NCBI RefSeq assembly: GCF_035046505.1
Contig: NC_089822.1
Span: 89,263,659-89,327,658 of the forward strand
DNA length: 64,000 nucleotides
Origin: Tiliqua scincoides
Lineage: Eukaryota > Chordata > Lepidosauria > Squamata > Scincidae
Direction: 5' to 3'
In this document: one piece after another, positions 36,847 to 49,172 of the stretch
How positions within the stretch are numbered: position 1 is the first letter of the stretch
Layout of the letters: every line of letters begins with the position of its first letter
Made by a program: the position numbers and the translations under genes
Notes under the pieces: generated by a model
The model's database searches: none
Told to the model about the DNA's origin: nothing
Seen by the model: the letters and a program-made list of their open reading frames with translations, nothing else

Positions 36847-39800
36847 ACTTCTAAGTAGACATGCATAAGTCTGTGATGGAAGAGATGAATTTTTAAAAAC
36901 CTTGTTAGAATGTTAACTATCAACAAGGTTTTTGGAATTATTTACTAAAGGAGATCTCCTTTGTTTAGACACATGAGCCACACTTTTTGCAATCAGATGC
37001 TGGCTTAATTATGAATGGAATTAACAGAGATGTAAACTAACTCTTCAGTCTTACAAGCTAGAAGATAGCGGTTTAGATACACTTCTTGTCCTGCATGCTC
37101 TTGGATTTGCAGATTTCCAATATTCACACATTAGTGCAAACACATGCAAATTTTTTTTTGCCTCCCTAAGCTTTTATTGACTCTGACCTCAGCAGCAAGT
37201 TGTCATGTATTGTTATTCATGCAGGGCCTTTGTTCACTCACCTTGGGCTGCTGATCAAAGATGTATTTCAGCATTTTACCCCCCAAAAATTTCAAAAAGC
37301 CTAGAACACTCCATCCTCTCCTATAACTCTGCCAGCAAAGATCTCTATAAGGCCGTGTCTTCAGCTTGTGGGTTGCAACACCAATGGGGTAGCGAAGCCT
37401 CATTTGGGGGGGGGGGTCATGGCAACCTTTCAAAGCCTGTGCAAATGAGGGCTTGGATCCAATCCAATAATGGTCCTGCCTTAGCAAAACTGAGTTCTTG
37501 ATATAATCCACTTCTTGCTATCTTACCCCACAGCTCCTAAGGCCAGCCTTGCTCAGTCAGCTACCTCATATGGTTATTCTGAAGGCACAAGAGATAGGGG
37601 GAAATTGATTGGGTGGTGATGGGGGTGGGGGTGGCTGGATCGGGTCCCAAGTAGGTTCCCAGTCTCATTTATTTGTTTGTTTGTTTATCTGGAGTCATGG
37701 CATGAAAAAGGTTGAAGAGATTACTGCTATAAGGCATTACCTGTATTGAATTTTTCATCATATACCCATTTCCCAATGGTCTTTAGTCAAGCATGTATTC
37801 TGCCCCATGCCCAATTCCATGCCTAGCTTTTGTTTGAAGAATCCAACTGGCTAGCTTCTTCTTACAGTTGGAACCAGGACTAGCATCAAGAGTTGGTATC
37901 ATTGGGCAGATACTGAGACTCCACTCCTTATCTCAGAGACCACCTCTATTCCTGTGTTCTTTGTGTGGCAGTGGCAAAGCAACTTTGGCAGGACCCACCC
38001 AGGCTGGAGGACAGCTTACTGAGAGTGTCCTCAAGTCTGGAACTGACCCTCTTTGGAGAGTGTAGACTCTTTGGTCCTCCAAATATGTACATAAAGCCCT
38101 GGACAAGAGTTGGGCATTGAATCTTTCTATGGAGGTGAACAGGGCCTCTCACTTGAGAAAGTGCTGTTGGGTACATGGCTATATGGTTGGCACAGTGTGT
38201 TCTACTGGCCGAAGGTTGTTAGGGAGCAGAAAAAAGTCTGATAATGATTTTTGAGGTTCTGTCTCTCCTTCACATGAGCGACGCAGCACAGAGCAGCAAT
38301 TGTGGGGGGATTAGTCATTTCCATGAAACATAACAATGCATCTCCGATGGAAAGTGAATGTTTTTAACAGCACTTAACCTTTTTCAGATTTTTTTTTTCT
38401 TATTTTCCACATATTCGTCCAGCAAAATTCCCTTATGAGTGTACCACTAGAGGCCTGTACAGCAAAATCCATGTATTCTCTTCCCAGCATGTCACACTCT
38501 GGTGTTTTGTGTATAAATGAAAGCCATCCCCTTGGCATCCTTAAAGTCTCTGCTCTTTGGCCTCTGCTGTCAGTTGGATGGATGTAGCCAATATGTCACC
38601 TGACAGGTGTAAAAGAAACCTTGGCAGACTGTTTTGTACACAGGATACATAGGCAAGGATTGCTGCAGCTGTGTCATGCATTTGTTCCCTGAACAGCTTT
38701 AATATTGCTGCCACAGAAGCTTCAAGCCCTACCTGATCTCTTCACAGTTTGCCACAGTCTCGGCCCAACAAACACAAACTCTATTTCATAAATGAACAAA
38801 AGCCTAGGAAGCATTAGGCTAAGGCTACACTCCTATGCATGTTTCCTTAGAAGTAAGGGCCCAATCACCATTGGAATGCATGTTCCAGTGTTGCAGCAGC
38901 CTTTCCAGCAACACAAATTGTGACAAGCTATCACATGAAACCTGGCCACCTCTAGAAATGGCAAGCAGCGATGGCTGCAGAACAGAGACCCTCAAAGATG
39001 CCCTGGCACTGAGAAGTTGGCATGGGGGCTGGGCAATGGATGGACAGAATGGGGTGGGCAAGGGGAAGAGTGGAGTGGAAACTAGGGTGAGGACGGCAGT
39101 GTGCCAAGGGGTGGTTGCTGACAGCAGTGGCTCCACCAATATCCTATTCCTTTTCCCAGCCTCAATCCACCTCTCTGGATTTACTTGGAGTTGGGCCAGC
39201 AAAAGAAATTGCATGGGTCCAAAAAGACTTATCAGGGGAGGCTTCCCCTGAGGAGGCCTCTGGGATTGCCTACCCAACAAGATACAGCACACATTCTGTT
39301 GCACAGTGGCATCAGTGGGGAGGGGGTTAAGTAGAATTGGGTGGCCCATCTCACTGAAATTAAAAGAACTTTAAACATGCATTGGTTATTCAGTACAACA
39401 GTATAGAACTAAAATAAATTTGGGGGGAAAAACCTCATACTAATTTTCCCAATTCAAATTTGTTTGCCATTTAAAAATTTTTCCATTCCCCTCCATAAAA
39501 TATTTAATAACATTCTGGGGTGAGTTTCTGATTATGGTGAATGGGTCTCATAATGGTTTTGCTAAATTGATCCTAGATGAGAGTTGGAAGTATGACAAAA
39601 AGAACCTTAGAGTGGAAGCCTATGCACACTAATCTAGGAGTAAGCCCCAGAGTGGGACTTGCTTTCTGAGAAAACATGCATAAGAGTGCACTGTTGATGT
39701 TCCTTTAATAGGCAGAGTTGTTTCCCTGAATGGGCAATTTACTTGCAACAGTGGAGTCTCAGACAAGTGCTTGACAGATTGTGTGCGAGACACAGGAGCT

Positions 39801-39925
39801 GGCAGCTTTTGGAACACACAGAACCAGCAGAGAGAGCAGTCATCTTGTCTAAAGCACCTTGGGAGTGCAGGACATCTCTGATGTGGGACAGCAAATCTGG
39901 TGCCCTTGTAGAAATATGACTTTCA
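36847..39925. other. Intergenic, mostly unique
   Basis: Another short 'cctatgcacactaatctagg' repeat lies at 39617-39690 and its start also at 38829. A G run lies at 37406-37416. The open frames on both strands at 38825-39349 overlap each other and match nothing I know. Confidence 0.4.
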
Positions 39926-40088
39926 GCCCACTCCTAATTTTCAGCCGTACCAATGGGGCTGAAATTGCACTGCATCCTGTGGTGGTGAGGGCAGTCACAG
40001 AGGCCTCCTCAAGGTAAGGGAACATTTGTTCCCTTATCTTGAGGCTGCATTGCCACTCCATAAGCACTAGAAACTTGGTTAGGATTGC
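39926..40088. mobile_element. Harbinger-like MITE copy
   Basis: Relative of 9571-9750 with the same middle ('actgcatcctgtggtggtga', 'aggcctcctcaagg') and the same hairpin: 17-base arms at 40008-40024 and 40027-40043 with one non-Watson-Crick position. The right end is 'ggttaggattgc'; the left end is eroded. Confidence 0.65.
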
Positions 40089-42003
40089 TTCCACTTACAT
40101 TCTGTTTGTATGTTTGTTAGAGCCGAATCTTATCCTATGGCAGCCCAGAGCATGCAGTGCTGCCAACAGAGCATGTGCTGTATGCTCTTTTACTTACCTC
40201 TCCATAGGCTGCCTGATTCCCATTTGGTCTCCTCAGACCTATGCCAGCTCTTTGCCTGACGTAAGTTCAAGGAAACTCCTGGGGATGGGGACAGGTAGGA
40301 AAGGGGGAATACGATCCAGCATGTGAAGCTGCCATCATCGCTACTTCCTCACTCTGTCTGCTCACTTGGCAGCAGCTGCATCTGTAGTGTACAGTGAAGA
40401 AGGGCTGTCCTGCCCCCTTTCCAGTCCTGCTCCCAAACAAAGAAGGGGAGATCCTGGGATGGGAAGACAGCCCTGTTCATCCTAAGTAGTGAATTTATTC
40501 AGCAGGTTACAGAGAGAAGGGAAGATGAGGAATAAGCCAGACCTATTCCACCAAGTGAATTTATGCAAAAATCTGTGAATGCTAAACCCCCCTAAAAAAA
40601 AGGAAATGAAAAATAATGTTCATTTACCTCTTTTTGGAGGTCCCCTGAAACTGGTGCAAAAATGCACAATCAGTAGAATATGGTTGTGCCTGGCGCCACC
40701 CTTCACGTGGCGTCCAGCGCAGATGTCCCCATTTGCCATACACTAGATATGGCACTGGGGAAGGGGGCAGGATCACTATGCCCCCCTTCCCAGCAAACGG
40801 GAAGAAATTGAAGCGCTGGTTGGAGGGGCTTATATTGGAAATTAAGAAAAAGGTCAACATCAGAGATTTTCTTTCCTTCTACAGGTGCACGACTTGGCTT
40901 ACGACCGAACCCATAATACAACTCTAACTAGTCATGTTTCACTGCTTTTCTTTTCTCATGCATCCTTCTGAGAATGCTGCACTAGGGAGTTGTTTGTTGG
41001 CGTCAAATTAACAACAGAAACTTTTTGAGTCTCCCTTTTTTGAGAAAGGAAAAACCATAAGCTCAACTTCAACAGCTTGGATAGTGGGTGCGTATTTCAG
41101 GGTGTGACTGAATGGTGTATTGTCAGATACTCTTGCCTGAAACTAGAGTGCTGTTGTCATCTCCTGTGAAGTACTGATGAATGGGAACTTAAAAGTACTT
41201 GAATGGAGGCAAAGGGGGGGGGGAAGAGCTACACGATTGTACTGGAAAGAAATGGGGAGATGAATCCAGAGACCAAAATTTTTGAAATGCAGGAGAAGTT
41301 CCACAAGGTTTGCAAATTCTCATTATATAAGACTATCCATTCCGGCAGAGCCAGGCAGCTCTGGGTTAGCATGGGCGCTCGCCCAGCGTTAGATGAACAG
41401 TGCGAGCCCATGATAAGCTGGCACCGAGCCCAGGATTGGGCTCTGGGTTCACACGCCAGCAGCTTGAGGATAACTGCTGGTGCTATGTGCCCTTACCCTT
41501 ATCCCAAAGAGGTCTCCAGAGTTTGAAACTTCAAGAGATACAGCAAATGCCCATCAGTATGGCTCTGTTGTCATGCGGGGAGTTGTGCAAAAATTGGGCC
41601 AGGGCCAGGAGTGTTAAGCATAAGGCCTATGGGCTGGTACAGCCCTCAGCAGCTCTTTATCTGGCCATTATGATAATTGGGCTCTCCCAGTACTGCCCTT
41701 TCAGCAGCACCACTTCTGCGGAGCCACAGGGAGGGAGAAATGGATGGAGGCTTCAGAATAGAAGGAACACTGGGGGGGGGGGAGAGACTGTCAAGGCCCT
41801 AGGACAGCCCAATTATCAAGTGCAGCAGAGTTGCTTTTACTGAGGCATCACCTTGTCGACCACCTGTCTGCTGCTCAGCTGAAAATTGACACCTCGGCCA
41901 AAGCAGCGCTGCTGAAAGGTCAGCTTGCGTGATAATTGGGCTCTCCATAATTGAAATATGATCAAGATTTGCATGTTTTCTCTTCTGTCATTTGCAGCTA
42001 ATG
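40089..42003. other. Intergenic, nothing coding recognised
   Basis: The phrase 'attgggctct' occurs at 41434, 41677 and 41935 and suggests an unresolved element around 41400-41945. The rest looks unique. Confidence 0.35.
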
Positions 42004-42355
42004 CAATGTTTCTCAAACTGTGGGTCAGAACCCACTAGGTGGGTTGTGAGCCAATTTCAGGTGGGTCCCCATTCATTTCACTATTTTATTTTTACTATAT
42101 TAGACTTGATGCTGCCATGGTATGTGACTGCATTTAGGAAGTGTTCCAGACCTGTACTTTTAAATGTATATTCTTTTAACAATGAGTAGTAAATGGAACT
42201 TATTCCTGGGTAAGTGTGGGTAGGATTGCAGCCTAGGATTGCTAAAAATTTTCCTGCTTGATGATATCATAGCTGGTCATGACATCACTTCCAGTGGGTC
42301 CTGACAGATTCTCATTCTGAAAAGCGGGTCCTGGTGCTAAATGTGAGAACCACTG
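42004..42355 (+). mobile_element. hAT MITE (family 1)
   Basis: A 352-bp copy flanked by perfect 8-bp duplications agctaatg (41996-42003 and 42356-42363). Ends are 'caatgtttctca' and 'tgagaaccactg'. It contains 'cttattcctgggtaagtgtg', the piece shared with the short dispersed repeat. Confidence 0.93.
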
Positions 42356-42487
42356 AGCTAATGAGTTCCTACTTGAGAACTCATTTGTTTATTTCTGGCC
42401 ACCATCTGCTTAGAGATGTTACTTCCTGCTTAATGATGTGTCTTCCAGTCCCCAGGAGGCTTCATGAATGCTATTTGGAATGGCTTC

Positions 42488-42672
42488 CATGGCTTCCTTA
42501 TGAGGATGCTGCTTGAACCATCCACTAATGAGGCTATACTATATCTCCAAAACTAGATGTGGTAGGGCAAAACGGATGCCATTTTTGGAATCGGCACCCC
42601 AAATTCATATCAAACCACCATAAAGTTTGGGAAAAACTTTTCTGACCCTCAATTTTGTAGGCCTGTGTAATA
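42488..42672 (+). repeat. Half copy of the palindromic element at 48077
   Basis: 'tatatctccaaaactagatg', 'ggcaaaacggatgcc' and 'ccccaaattcatatcaaa' match 48236-48370 closely. Only one arm is present. Confidence 0.8.
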
Positions 42673-43283
42673 CACTGCCTGAGGTGACCAACTCAACACA
42701 CCTCATTATTGGGCCAGCCATGACAGGGTGAATACCTTTCTGTCATCTTAGCTGCCTCTGGTAACTGTAAATCATCAGTGAGAAGGGGTAGGAGTAATTT
42801 GTAATCAGATGGGTTTGGAACGCCATAGAATCTGAACCAAAATGGGACTAAAAAGACCTTTAGGCCCTGCAAGAGCTTTCTAGAGGCCCTGACTATGCAG
42901 CAGTTATGTCATCACTCTGTCATAGTTTAGAGACCTCCAGGCCAGAACTTGGAAAAAAGTTCTGTAATTAAGCCCTTACATGAGCCCTGACTCCTGGGGT
43001 AAAAGCCAAGTAAAATGGCTTTTGGATACCTTTGCTTCTGTTCAGAGTGCTTCAGAGGGACTTTTGTTTCTTCTTGGCTCTAAAGTGGAGTGATTTGGTT
43101 CAGAGTGTGATTTTCCCCCAATCAAATGCAAACCCCTAGTAATATCCCATGTTGGATTTTGTCATAATTGCAAAGATATATTCTTTCACCATCTTGTTAT
43201 ACCCTGATCAAAGTCAGCTAGCAATCGCAGATGTCACACATTGAAGCCAAAACACGATAGTGGGGGAAAAAATATTCATCTCT
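42673..43283. other. Intergenic, nothing recognised
   Basis: Ordinary composition with no recognisable exon or repeat. Confidence 0.4.
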
Positions 43284-43291
43284 CACTATAG

Positions 43292-43779
43292 CAGGGGTGT
43301 CCAAAGTTTTTGGCAGGAGGGCCACATCATCTCTCTGACACTGTGTTGGGGGCCGGGGGAAAAAAGAATTAATTTACATTTAAAATTTGAATAAATTTAC
43401 ATAAGTTTACATAAATGAATATATTAAAGATGAACTTATAAGGGTTCTTATGAGGAACCCTTAAGGGAACTTATGAGGGTCTTGCAATAGCTCAAGGCCT
43501 ATAAAAGGCCTTGTACAAAGCAAGGCTGGCCTTTCCTTTGCTGCAGCTACTGCATCACAGACATGAAACATCAAGCAGTGGAGGGAGCCCTCATCCCACA
43601 GCTCATGCGAGAGGTCAAACAGTCGCCCTCATGCTGAGAGCAGTTGTGTTGGGCCAGTGAGGGCTCCAACAAATCTCCAGAGGCCAGAGGCTCATTGGAG
43701 ACTGGGGGCTCCCTGAGGGCCGCATTGAGAGGCCTTGAGGGCCGCAAGTGGCCCCAGGGCTGGAGTTTGGGCACCCCTG
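43292..43779 (+). mobile_element. hAT nonautonomous element (family 2)
   Basis: 488 bp with ends 'caggggtgtccaaa' and 'tttgggcacccctg', flanked by perfect 8-bp duplications cactatag (43284-43291 and 43780-43787). The interior has AT-rich and GC-rich halves and no transposase. 16455-16731 is a partial relative. Confidence 0.93.
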
Positions 43780-43787
43780 CACTATAG

Positions 43788-44642
43788 GATTAAAGAAATT
43801 GAACCATTTGTGAACACGCTTTAACTGAGCAGTTTCTTAAATTGTACAGAGCTGTACTTTTTCCCACCAGAGTGGGGGAAAGCAATTTAGGGGTGAGTCA
43901 ATTATTAATGGAAAAGCAGCAGGAAGGGAAAGTGTTCAGAAGCCCCCCAATTTGTGCTGATTTGGTGATGCAGACTGCACCCTCTACAATTGCATTCCAC
44001 AAAAGGAGAAAGCAATAGAGAAAAATAACATGCAACTCAGCGTCATGCATCATTTAGCTCTAAGTGTTTCTCAGCCAGCCCTACTCACACATCTCATATT
44101 GCAACTGAAGGCTGCAAATACAGGAAATTGCATGGCTGTACAACAAAACTGCATTTGTCAGTCTCTAAAACCCCAAGCCAAATCAAAGAGCAAAGGATCT
44201 CTCTGTTCACCCCCATCTCATGGTGCTAAACTAGGGAGAATGAAAGCAGAGCCTAAGATTTCAAGACCATAGAAATGCCTTCTTTACAGTCCTATTAAAT
44301 GTGGGAATGATTGCCCTTTGAATATGAGACCAAAGTGTCAATATTTTAATGTCTCATATACTTTGCAATTTATAGTCCTTGTACCATATCCATTTCAGCA
44401 CTGTATATTTTCATTGGCTAGTTTTCAGAGGTATTGCCATTCCACAGCTGCACCCCACAGTGAAACAATGTTATGATAATAAGATAAGGAAAACAGAGAA
44501 TGCCAGAAGGGTCCACTTAATACTGCATGTCAATAACATGCATATTAATGACATTAATGCTTCACTGTTGCTACTCTCCTGGAGGTCAAAGGGAGTATCA
44601 TTCAAATGAGGCCAAAACTGGAGTCTCAAAAGTGTGGGGAAC

Positions 44643-44643
<1 letters not shown>
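43788..44643. other. Intergenic, nothing recognised
   Basis: Apparently unique. The open frames are short and match no known family. Confidence 0.4.
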
Positions 44644-44712
<69 letters not shown>

Positions 44713-44765
44713 CTTTATTTTTATCCCGCCCTTCTCCCTAACGGGACCCTTGATGTAAGAGACAA
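44644..44765 (-). repeat. (TAA)n run plus L2-like LINE 3' end
   Basis: About 22 TAA units (44644-44709) followed by 'aaactttatttttatcccgc' and 'ccttctccctaacgggac'. On the minus strand this is the tail of an L2-like LINE or a SINE using it; the TAA run is its expanded end. Confidence 0.75.
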
Positions 44766-44820
44766 TGAAGATCTGACAACACATTACAGTTTTTTTTGTT
44801 TTAGTTTTTAGTTTTACTTA

Positions 44821-45015
44821 GGGCGCAATCCTAACCCCTTATGTCAGCGCTTTCCAGCACTGACTTAAGGGCAATGCAGCTCTGAGGTAAGGGAACAAAC
44901 ATTCAGTTACTTTGAGGAGGCCTGAGTTGGGTGAGTAACACCCAACTGCAGGATGCAGCACATGCCCCATTGGCACCACTATGCCAATACTGGAAAGGGG
45001 GTTAGGATTGCGCCC
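44821..45015. mobile_element. Harbinger-like MITE
   Basis: 195 bp with near-perfect ends 'gggcgcaatcctaacccc' and, inverted, 'gggcgcaatcctaacccc', flanked by the 3-bp duplication TTA (44818-44820 and 45016-45018). The central hairpin seen in its relatives is decayed here. Confidence 0.85.
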
Positions 45016-45763
45016 TTAATGGCACATGGTGTTAAAAAAAACTGTGACATGGAGAGTAGGACTTTAATGCTTCCCTCTGTTGTGATTTCTATCAGAATTG
45101 TACCCCTCTTCCTCATATTAAAGAAAAAACTGGCTGAAACACACATTTCTCATAATATTTAGTTAACATCCCAATCCTATGGGTCCACTGCACTGCCGGA
45201 ACTTGCAGCATGCTTAGAGGAGATTCAAAAGGACCTTCAGTAAAAAGGTACAAAAGCAGAACGCACATACTTCCCTCACATATAGTCACACAACACTCCC
45301 AAACAGAGAAGAAAGGTAACAAACAATAAACAAGTGGTCAATTTGACTTCATGTGAAACAGAGATAAGAAAAATAGTGGATTTGGTAGATCTTTGGAGAT
45401 GGACCATGGACCAAGGTTACCTATCCTGTTTCTGTGAAGACTGAGAACGTTGAGTTACAGGGGATGCAGTGGCAAAGGGCTGGACGAGGGAGTCTCCCTG
45501 GGCAAAAAGTGTCTCAAAGACAGAAAAAGAGCCATGAAGGAACCTTTGGCATACAAGAAGGCAGTAGCCTAGAAGGGAGCAGGGCAACAAGCCAAACCTT
45601 CTATCTTCCTAGGGGAATGGGGAGGTAGAGTGTCCAGAGAGAGAAAAAAATGCTGGAAAGGACAGGCATTGTGGGGAAGTACAGTCCTGGGCAGGGCTAC
45701 CTTTTGCCCACATGGCACCTTTGTGTACAGTAGAAAAAGGCATTCCTTCCTCAATGCCAGAAG

Positions 45764-46134
45764 CAGGGATGTGCCTGAGCCACAGCACCAAATCTCGAGC
45801 GGAGTCCCAAGTCTCTGCCCTCCTTGACTCAAGTCATCTAGGAGTCATAATGGTGGCTGTCTCATCCAGAGCTGTTTTTCAAGTCATTTTGACTCAAGTT
45901 ATTTTTGAAAAGGGGGTTAAGCCACGGAAGTGGCAAAAGAAAGAAGAAAAGAAGCAAACACACAGAAGCAAACCTTGCCTCGAGTCTATTCGAGTCTTCA
46001 TATTTAGGCTAAAACCCCCAAGTCCTAAGTCAGTGCCCAAGTTTTTGACATGCATGACTTGAGTCCATACAAGTAGCATAAACATGTGTTTTCGCAACTC
46101 GAGTTCGAGATGTCTGAGTTGCGGCCCATCCCTG
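45764..46134. mobile_element. hAT-like element rich in GACTCAAGTC motifs
   Basis: 371 bp with ends beginning 'cagggatg' and ending 'catccctg'. The 8-bp flanks are gccagaag (45756-45763) and accagaag (46135-46142), one base different. Inside are many 'gactcaagtc' and 'cttgagtc' phrases, including TGACTCA at 45825 and 45890. Related DNA lies at 27645-28732 and 59330-59430. Confidence 0.75.
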
Positions 46135-46375
46135 ACCAGAAGTGATGTTCCACTGGCATTTCTCATCCCCTTAGATGTGGTGCTCTTGTGCAGAGCACAA
46201 ACTGTTCAACTGTATGGGGTGGCCCTGGTTGTTTCTGCCTGCTGGCTCGGTGGTTCCCAGGTAGAGGCTGGAATGGGAGTGGCTGGATGCAGCATTAGTG
46301 GTTTATTATTCTACAGAATAACAGCAAGGCAGGAGGCAGTGGACACAGGGAAAACAAAAAACACAGGGCCCAATC

Positions 46376-46544
46376 CTATCCAATTTTTTAGTGCTGGTGC
46401 AGTTGTGCCAGTGGGGTTTACACTGCATCCTGCAGTGGAGGGGCAGTCACTGGGGTCTTCTCAAGGTATGGGAACATGTGTTCCCATACCACAGAGCTGC
46501 ATTGTGGCTACACCGGAGTTGGAAATTTGGATAGGATTGGGCCC
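46376..46544. mobile_element. Harbinger-like MITE
   Basis: 169 bp with ends 'gggcccaatcctatcc' and its exact inverse, flanked by the 3-bp repeat ACA (46373-46375 and 46545-46547). The internal hairpin has perfect 12-base arms ggtatgggaaca (46465-46476) and tgttcccatacc (46479-46490). Confidence 0.8.
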
Positions 46545-46547
46545 ACA

Positions 46548-47725
46548 AGGTTCTAAGGAGTTTTTATAGATTCTTGTCCCATTGAGTCCTATGGGAGTTT
46601 TGGGTAGGGTAACTTAACCAAAAGCTCCTGCATTGCCAGCTGAGGATTCCTGTGGGGTTCTGCCTTTGCTTTCCCACCCAATTCAGAGTGTGGTAACTAA
46701 TTTAGGATCACTGACACCCAGCAGATGAGGAAACTATTGCACTGCCCTGAGGTCTGTTATATAGTGGGTCCATGTGAAATAAGGAAGGCATAGCAATAAC
46801 AGCTCAATATGTTTATTCCATCTTTAGAACAGAACCTGGCAATGAATCTGAATGAATCTGACACAAGGCAAACACCCCTAGCTTTTATACCCTTTAGCTC
46901 CACCCAGACTCTCCATGATTGGTGCAGTTGAAACATTAACTAGAGGGCCAATCAGATGGTAGGATTTAGATCCATCACCTGATTGGCCAACCAGAAGCCT
47001 GGGCCAATCAGTTATGCAGGATTTCGACCCTGCATAACATGCATACCTAACAGGTCTTCTGCGGAAGAGGATCTATGCAAACAATTAGTTAAAAATATAG
47101 TTTTTTAATTTATTTATTCTATTTTTTATTTTAAAATAAAAACAATTAGTTAAACACTCACACACACACAAATATGAAAGGTAACCATGTTGCGGGTTTG
47201 CTGGCCAATGACTGAAGAAGTTTATCAATGTGGTTTAAATGACACCTGTTCCCCCCCCCCCCCCAATTATCTAACTTTCCTTTTGAATGACACTCTGCAG
47301 GCGGCTGTATTGCTCTCCTTGCCTTCTAGGAAGAAGGTTCTGGAAAGGGAAAAGGCCACCTCAATCAGTCAGGGAAGGAGCAGCCACGGGGAATTTGCTT
47401 TCCACTCCCTGGCAGAGTGGAACATACCACTCCTCCTGTTGCCTGGCAACCTCAGAAACAAAATGGAATTGCACTCTGGCCTCCGCTCTTGATACAGAAC
47501 TAAGGGATTTTTAAAAATAAATAAATCATTATGAATAATATTGGTAGACTATGTGTGAGCCAAGCAGCAGTGGCTTGGTTGGAAGGGGCAGAGATGGAGA
47601 CAGCAGTAAGCTGGCCGAGGCTGGAGTTGTACCTTTTGTTCTTTAAGCGGACCTCATTGTTGCCACTTGTCCTCTCCTAGCACATTTGTGAAGAAAACAC
47701 ATATCATGCAAATAGCATGTCTCAA

Positions 47726-47778
<53 letters not shown>

Positions 47779-48076
47779 TCCAAAGGAAATGGCGTGATGG
47801 TAGCAATGCCAGTGTAACTAGGAGGTAGAAACCATTAAGCAATCCGACTTACAGCTTCAAATACGTTCCTTCTTTCAATGTCAAAAATGTCTTACAACAA
47901 AAAAATATCATGGCTATTATAATCTTTCCATCTTGCTAATATTACATTATGGCAATATAACGAAGCAAATACCACCAATACTAATACAGATGGTTTATAA
48001 ATCAATAAATAAAACATTACACAGGCCAACACACATTTTGCTTCCATAAACGTTACACCAATTCCTGGGTATATAT
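46548..48076. other. Intergenic with a C run
   Basis: A C run lies at 47250-47263. Otherwise apparently unique apart from the (CT)n below. Confidence 0.4.
47728..47770. repeat. (CT)n microsatellite
   Basis: About 21 uninterrupted CT units, directly visible. A polypurine-polypyrimidine run of this kind can form triplex DNA. Confidence 0.95.
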
Positions 48077-48370
48077 GGGGTGCTGATTCCAAAAATGGCA
48101 GCCATTTTGCCCTATCATGTCTAGTTTTGGAGACACGGCATAGCCTCATTAGTGAATGGATCAAGCAACTTCCTCATGAGGAAGCCTACACCATGGCTTC
48201 CTCATGAGGAGGCTGCTTGAACCATTCACTAAAGCGGCTATATTATATCTCCAAAACTAGATGTGATAGGGCAAAACGGCCATTTTTGGAATCAGCACCC
48301 CAAATTCATATCAAAGCACCATAAAGTTTGGGGAAAACTTTTCTGACCCTCAATTTTGTAAGCCTGTGTT
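48077..48370. mobile_element. Large palindromic element
   Basis: 48077-48301 is an inverted repeat. It starts 'ggggtgctgattccaaaaat' and ends with the inverse 'atttttggaatcagcacccc', with matching inner parts ('tctagttttggaga', 'tctccaaaactaga'). The centre has two copies of 'cttcctcatgagga'. 48302-48370 continues beyond one arm, as in the half copy at 42488. Confidence 0.8.
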
Positions 48371-48372
48371 AT

Positions 48373-48525
48373 CAGCCCAATCCAAAATAACCTTTCAGTG
48401 CTGATGCAGCCACAATGCAGCCCTGAGGTAAGGGAATACATGTTCCCTCACCGTGAGGAGGCACCATAATTCCCTCACAACTGAAGAATGCAGTGTGTGC
48501 TGGAAAGTTGGTTACAATTGGACTG
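48373..48525. mobile_element. Harbinger-like MITE copy
   Basis: Related to 46376-46544. The left end is 'cagcccaatcc' and the right end 'caattggactg'; inside is 'gaggtaagggaatacatgtt'. The 3-bp flanks do not match, and it abuts the palindromic element. Confidence 0.6.
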
Positions 48526-49172
48526 TAACACCCTAATACTCATAGACAAACTCTCTTTCCATTGCTTTCCTTCATTGTGTGTCCTCAAAAAACCAAGACC
48601 TGAAGTCAAATATGCCATTTTGTCTCAGGCTAGTGATGATCATTTAGGGTGCAACTGCTACATAGAGCAGTTTTCACAAAACACAACAAAACTCTTCTCT
48701 TCCAGTCAGAATGTCGTATTCTGGGTAAATGACAAACAGCAGATCACAAATGTATGACACATCCCAAGACCCTGGATTTTCGGATGGCTTGTTTATGTTG
48801 CTGACTCACAAGCGGAGTTGCTGCTTCACTAAAATACTTGCAAACGCTGCCTGACACGGTGAGATCCCCTTATTATGCGCCACCCTAACAGAACAAGTGT
48901 CTTGTAGCGGAAATGAACATACAATGAATATATTGTAGGCACAAGAGGCCGACCGAAATTGGATTCAAGAGCAGGAACTGTAAGAACGGAGGCATATTTT
49001 CAAGAGCTGGGCTGAACTGATATGCAACATTAACCCACAGCTGACTGAGAAGGGAACAATGGACGCTGTCTAGGAAAACAGCAAAAAATGAGGAGTGGCC
49101 AGGAAGAAAAGGATGCTCAGACCAATATCAAAGGCGATACATTAGCTTTATCCGTAAATCAAACAGAATTCT
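48526..49172. other. Intergenic, apparently unique
   Basis: No repeat or exon recognised. Confidence 0.4.

Noticed and set aside
38825-39349. 174-codon antisense frame with a 138-codon sense partner
   Set aside because: Neither has a recognisable motif, and both are open over the same bases. I saw no exon signals.
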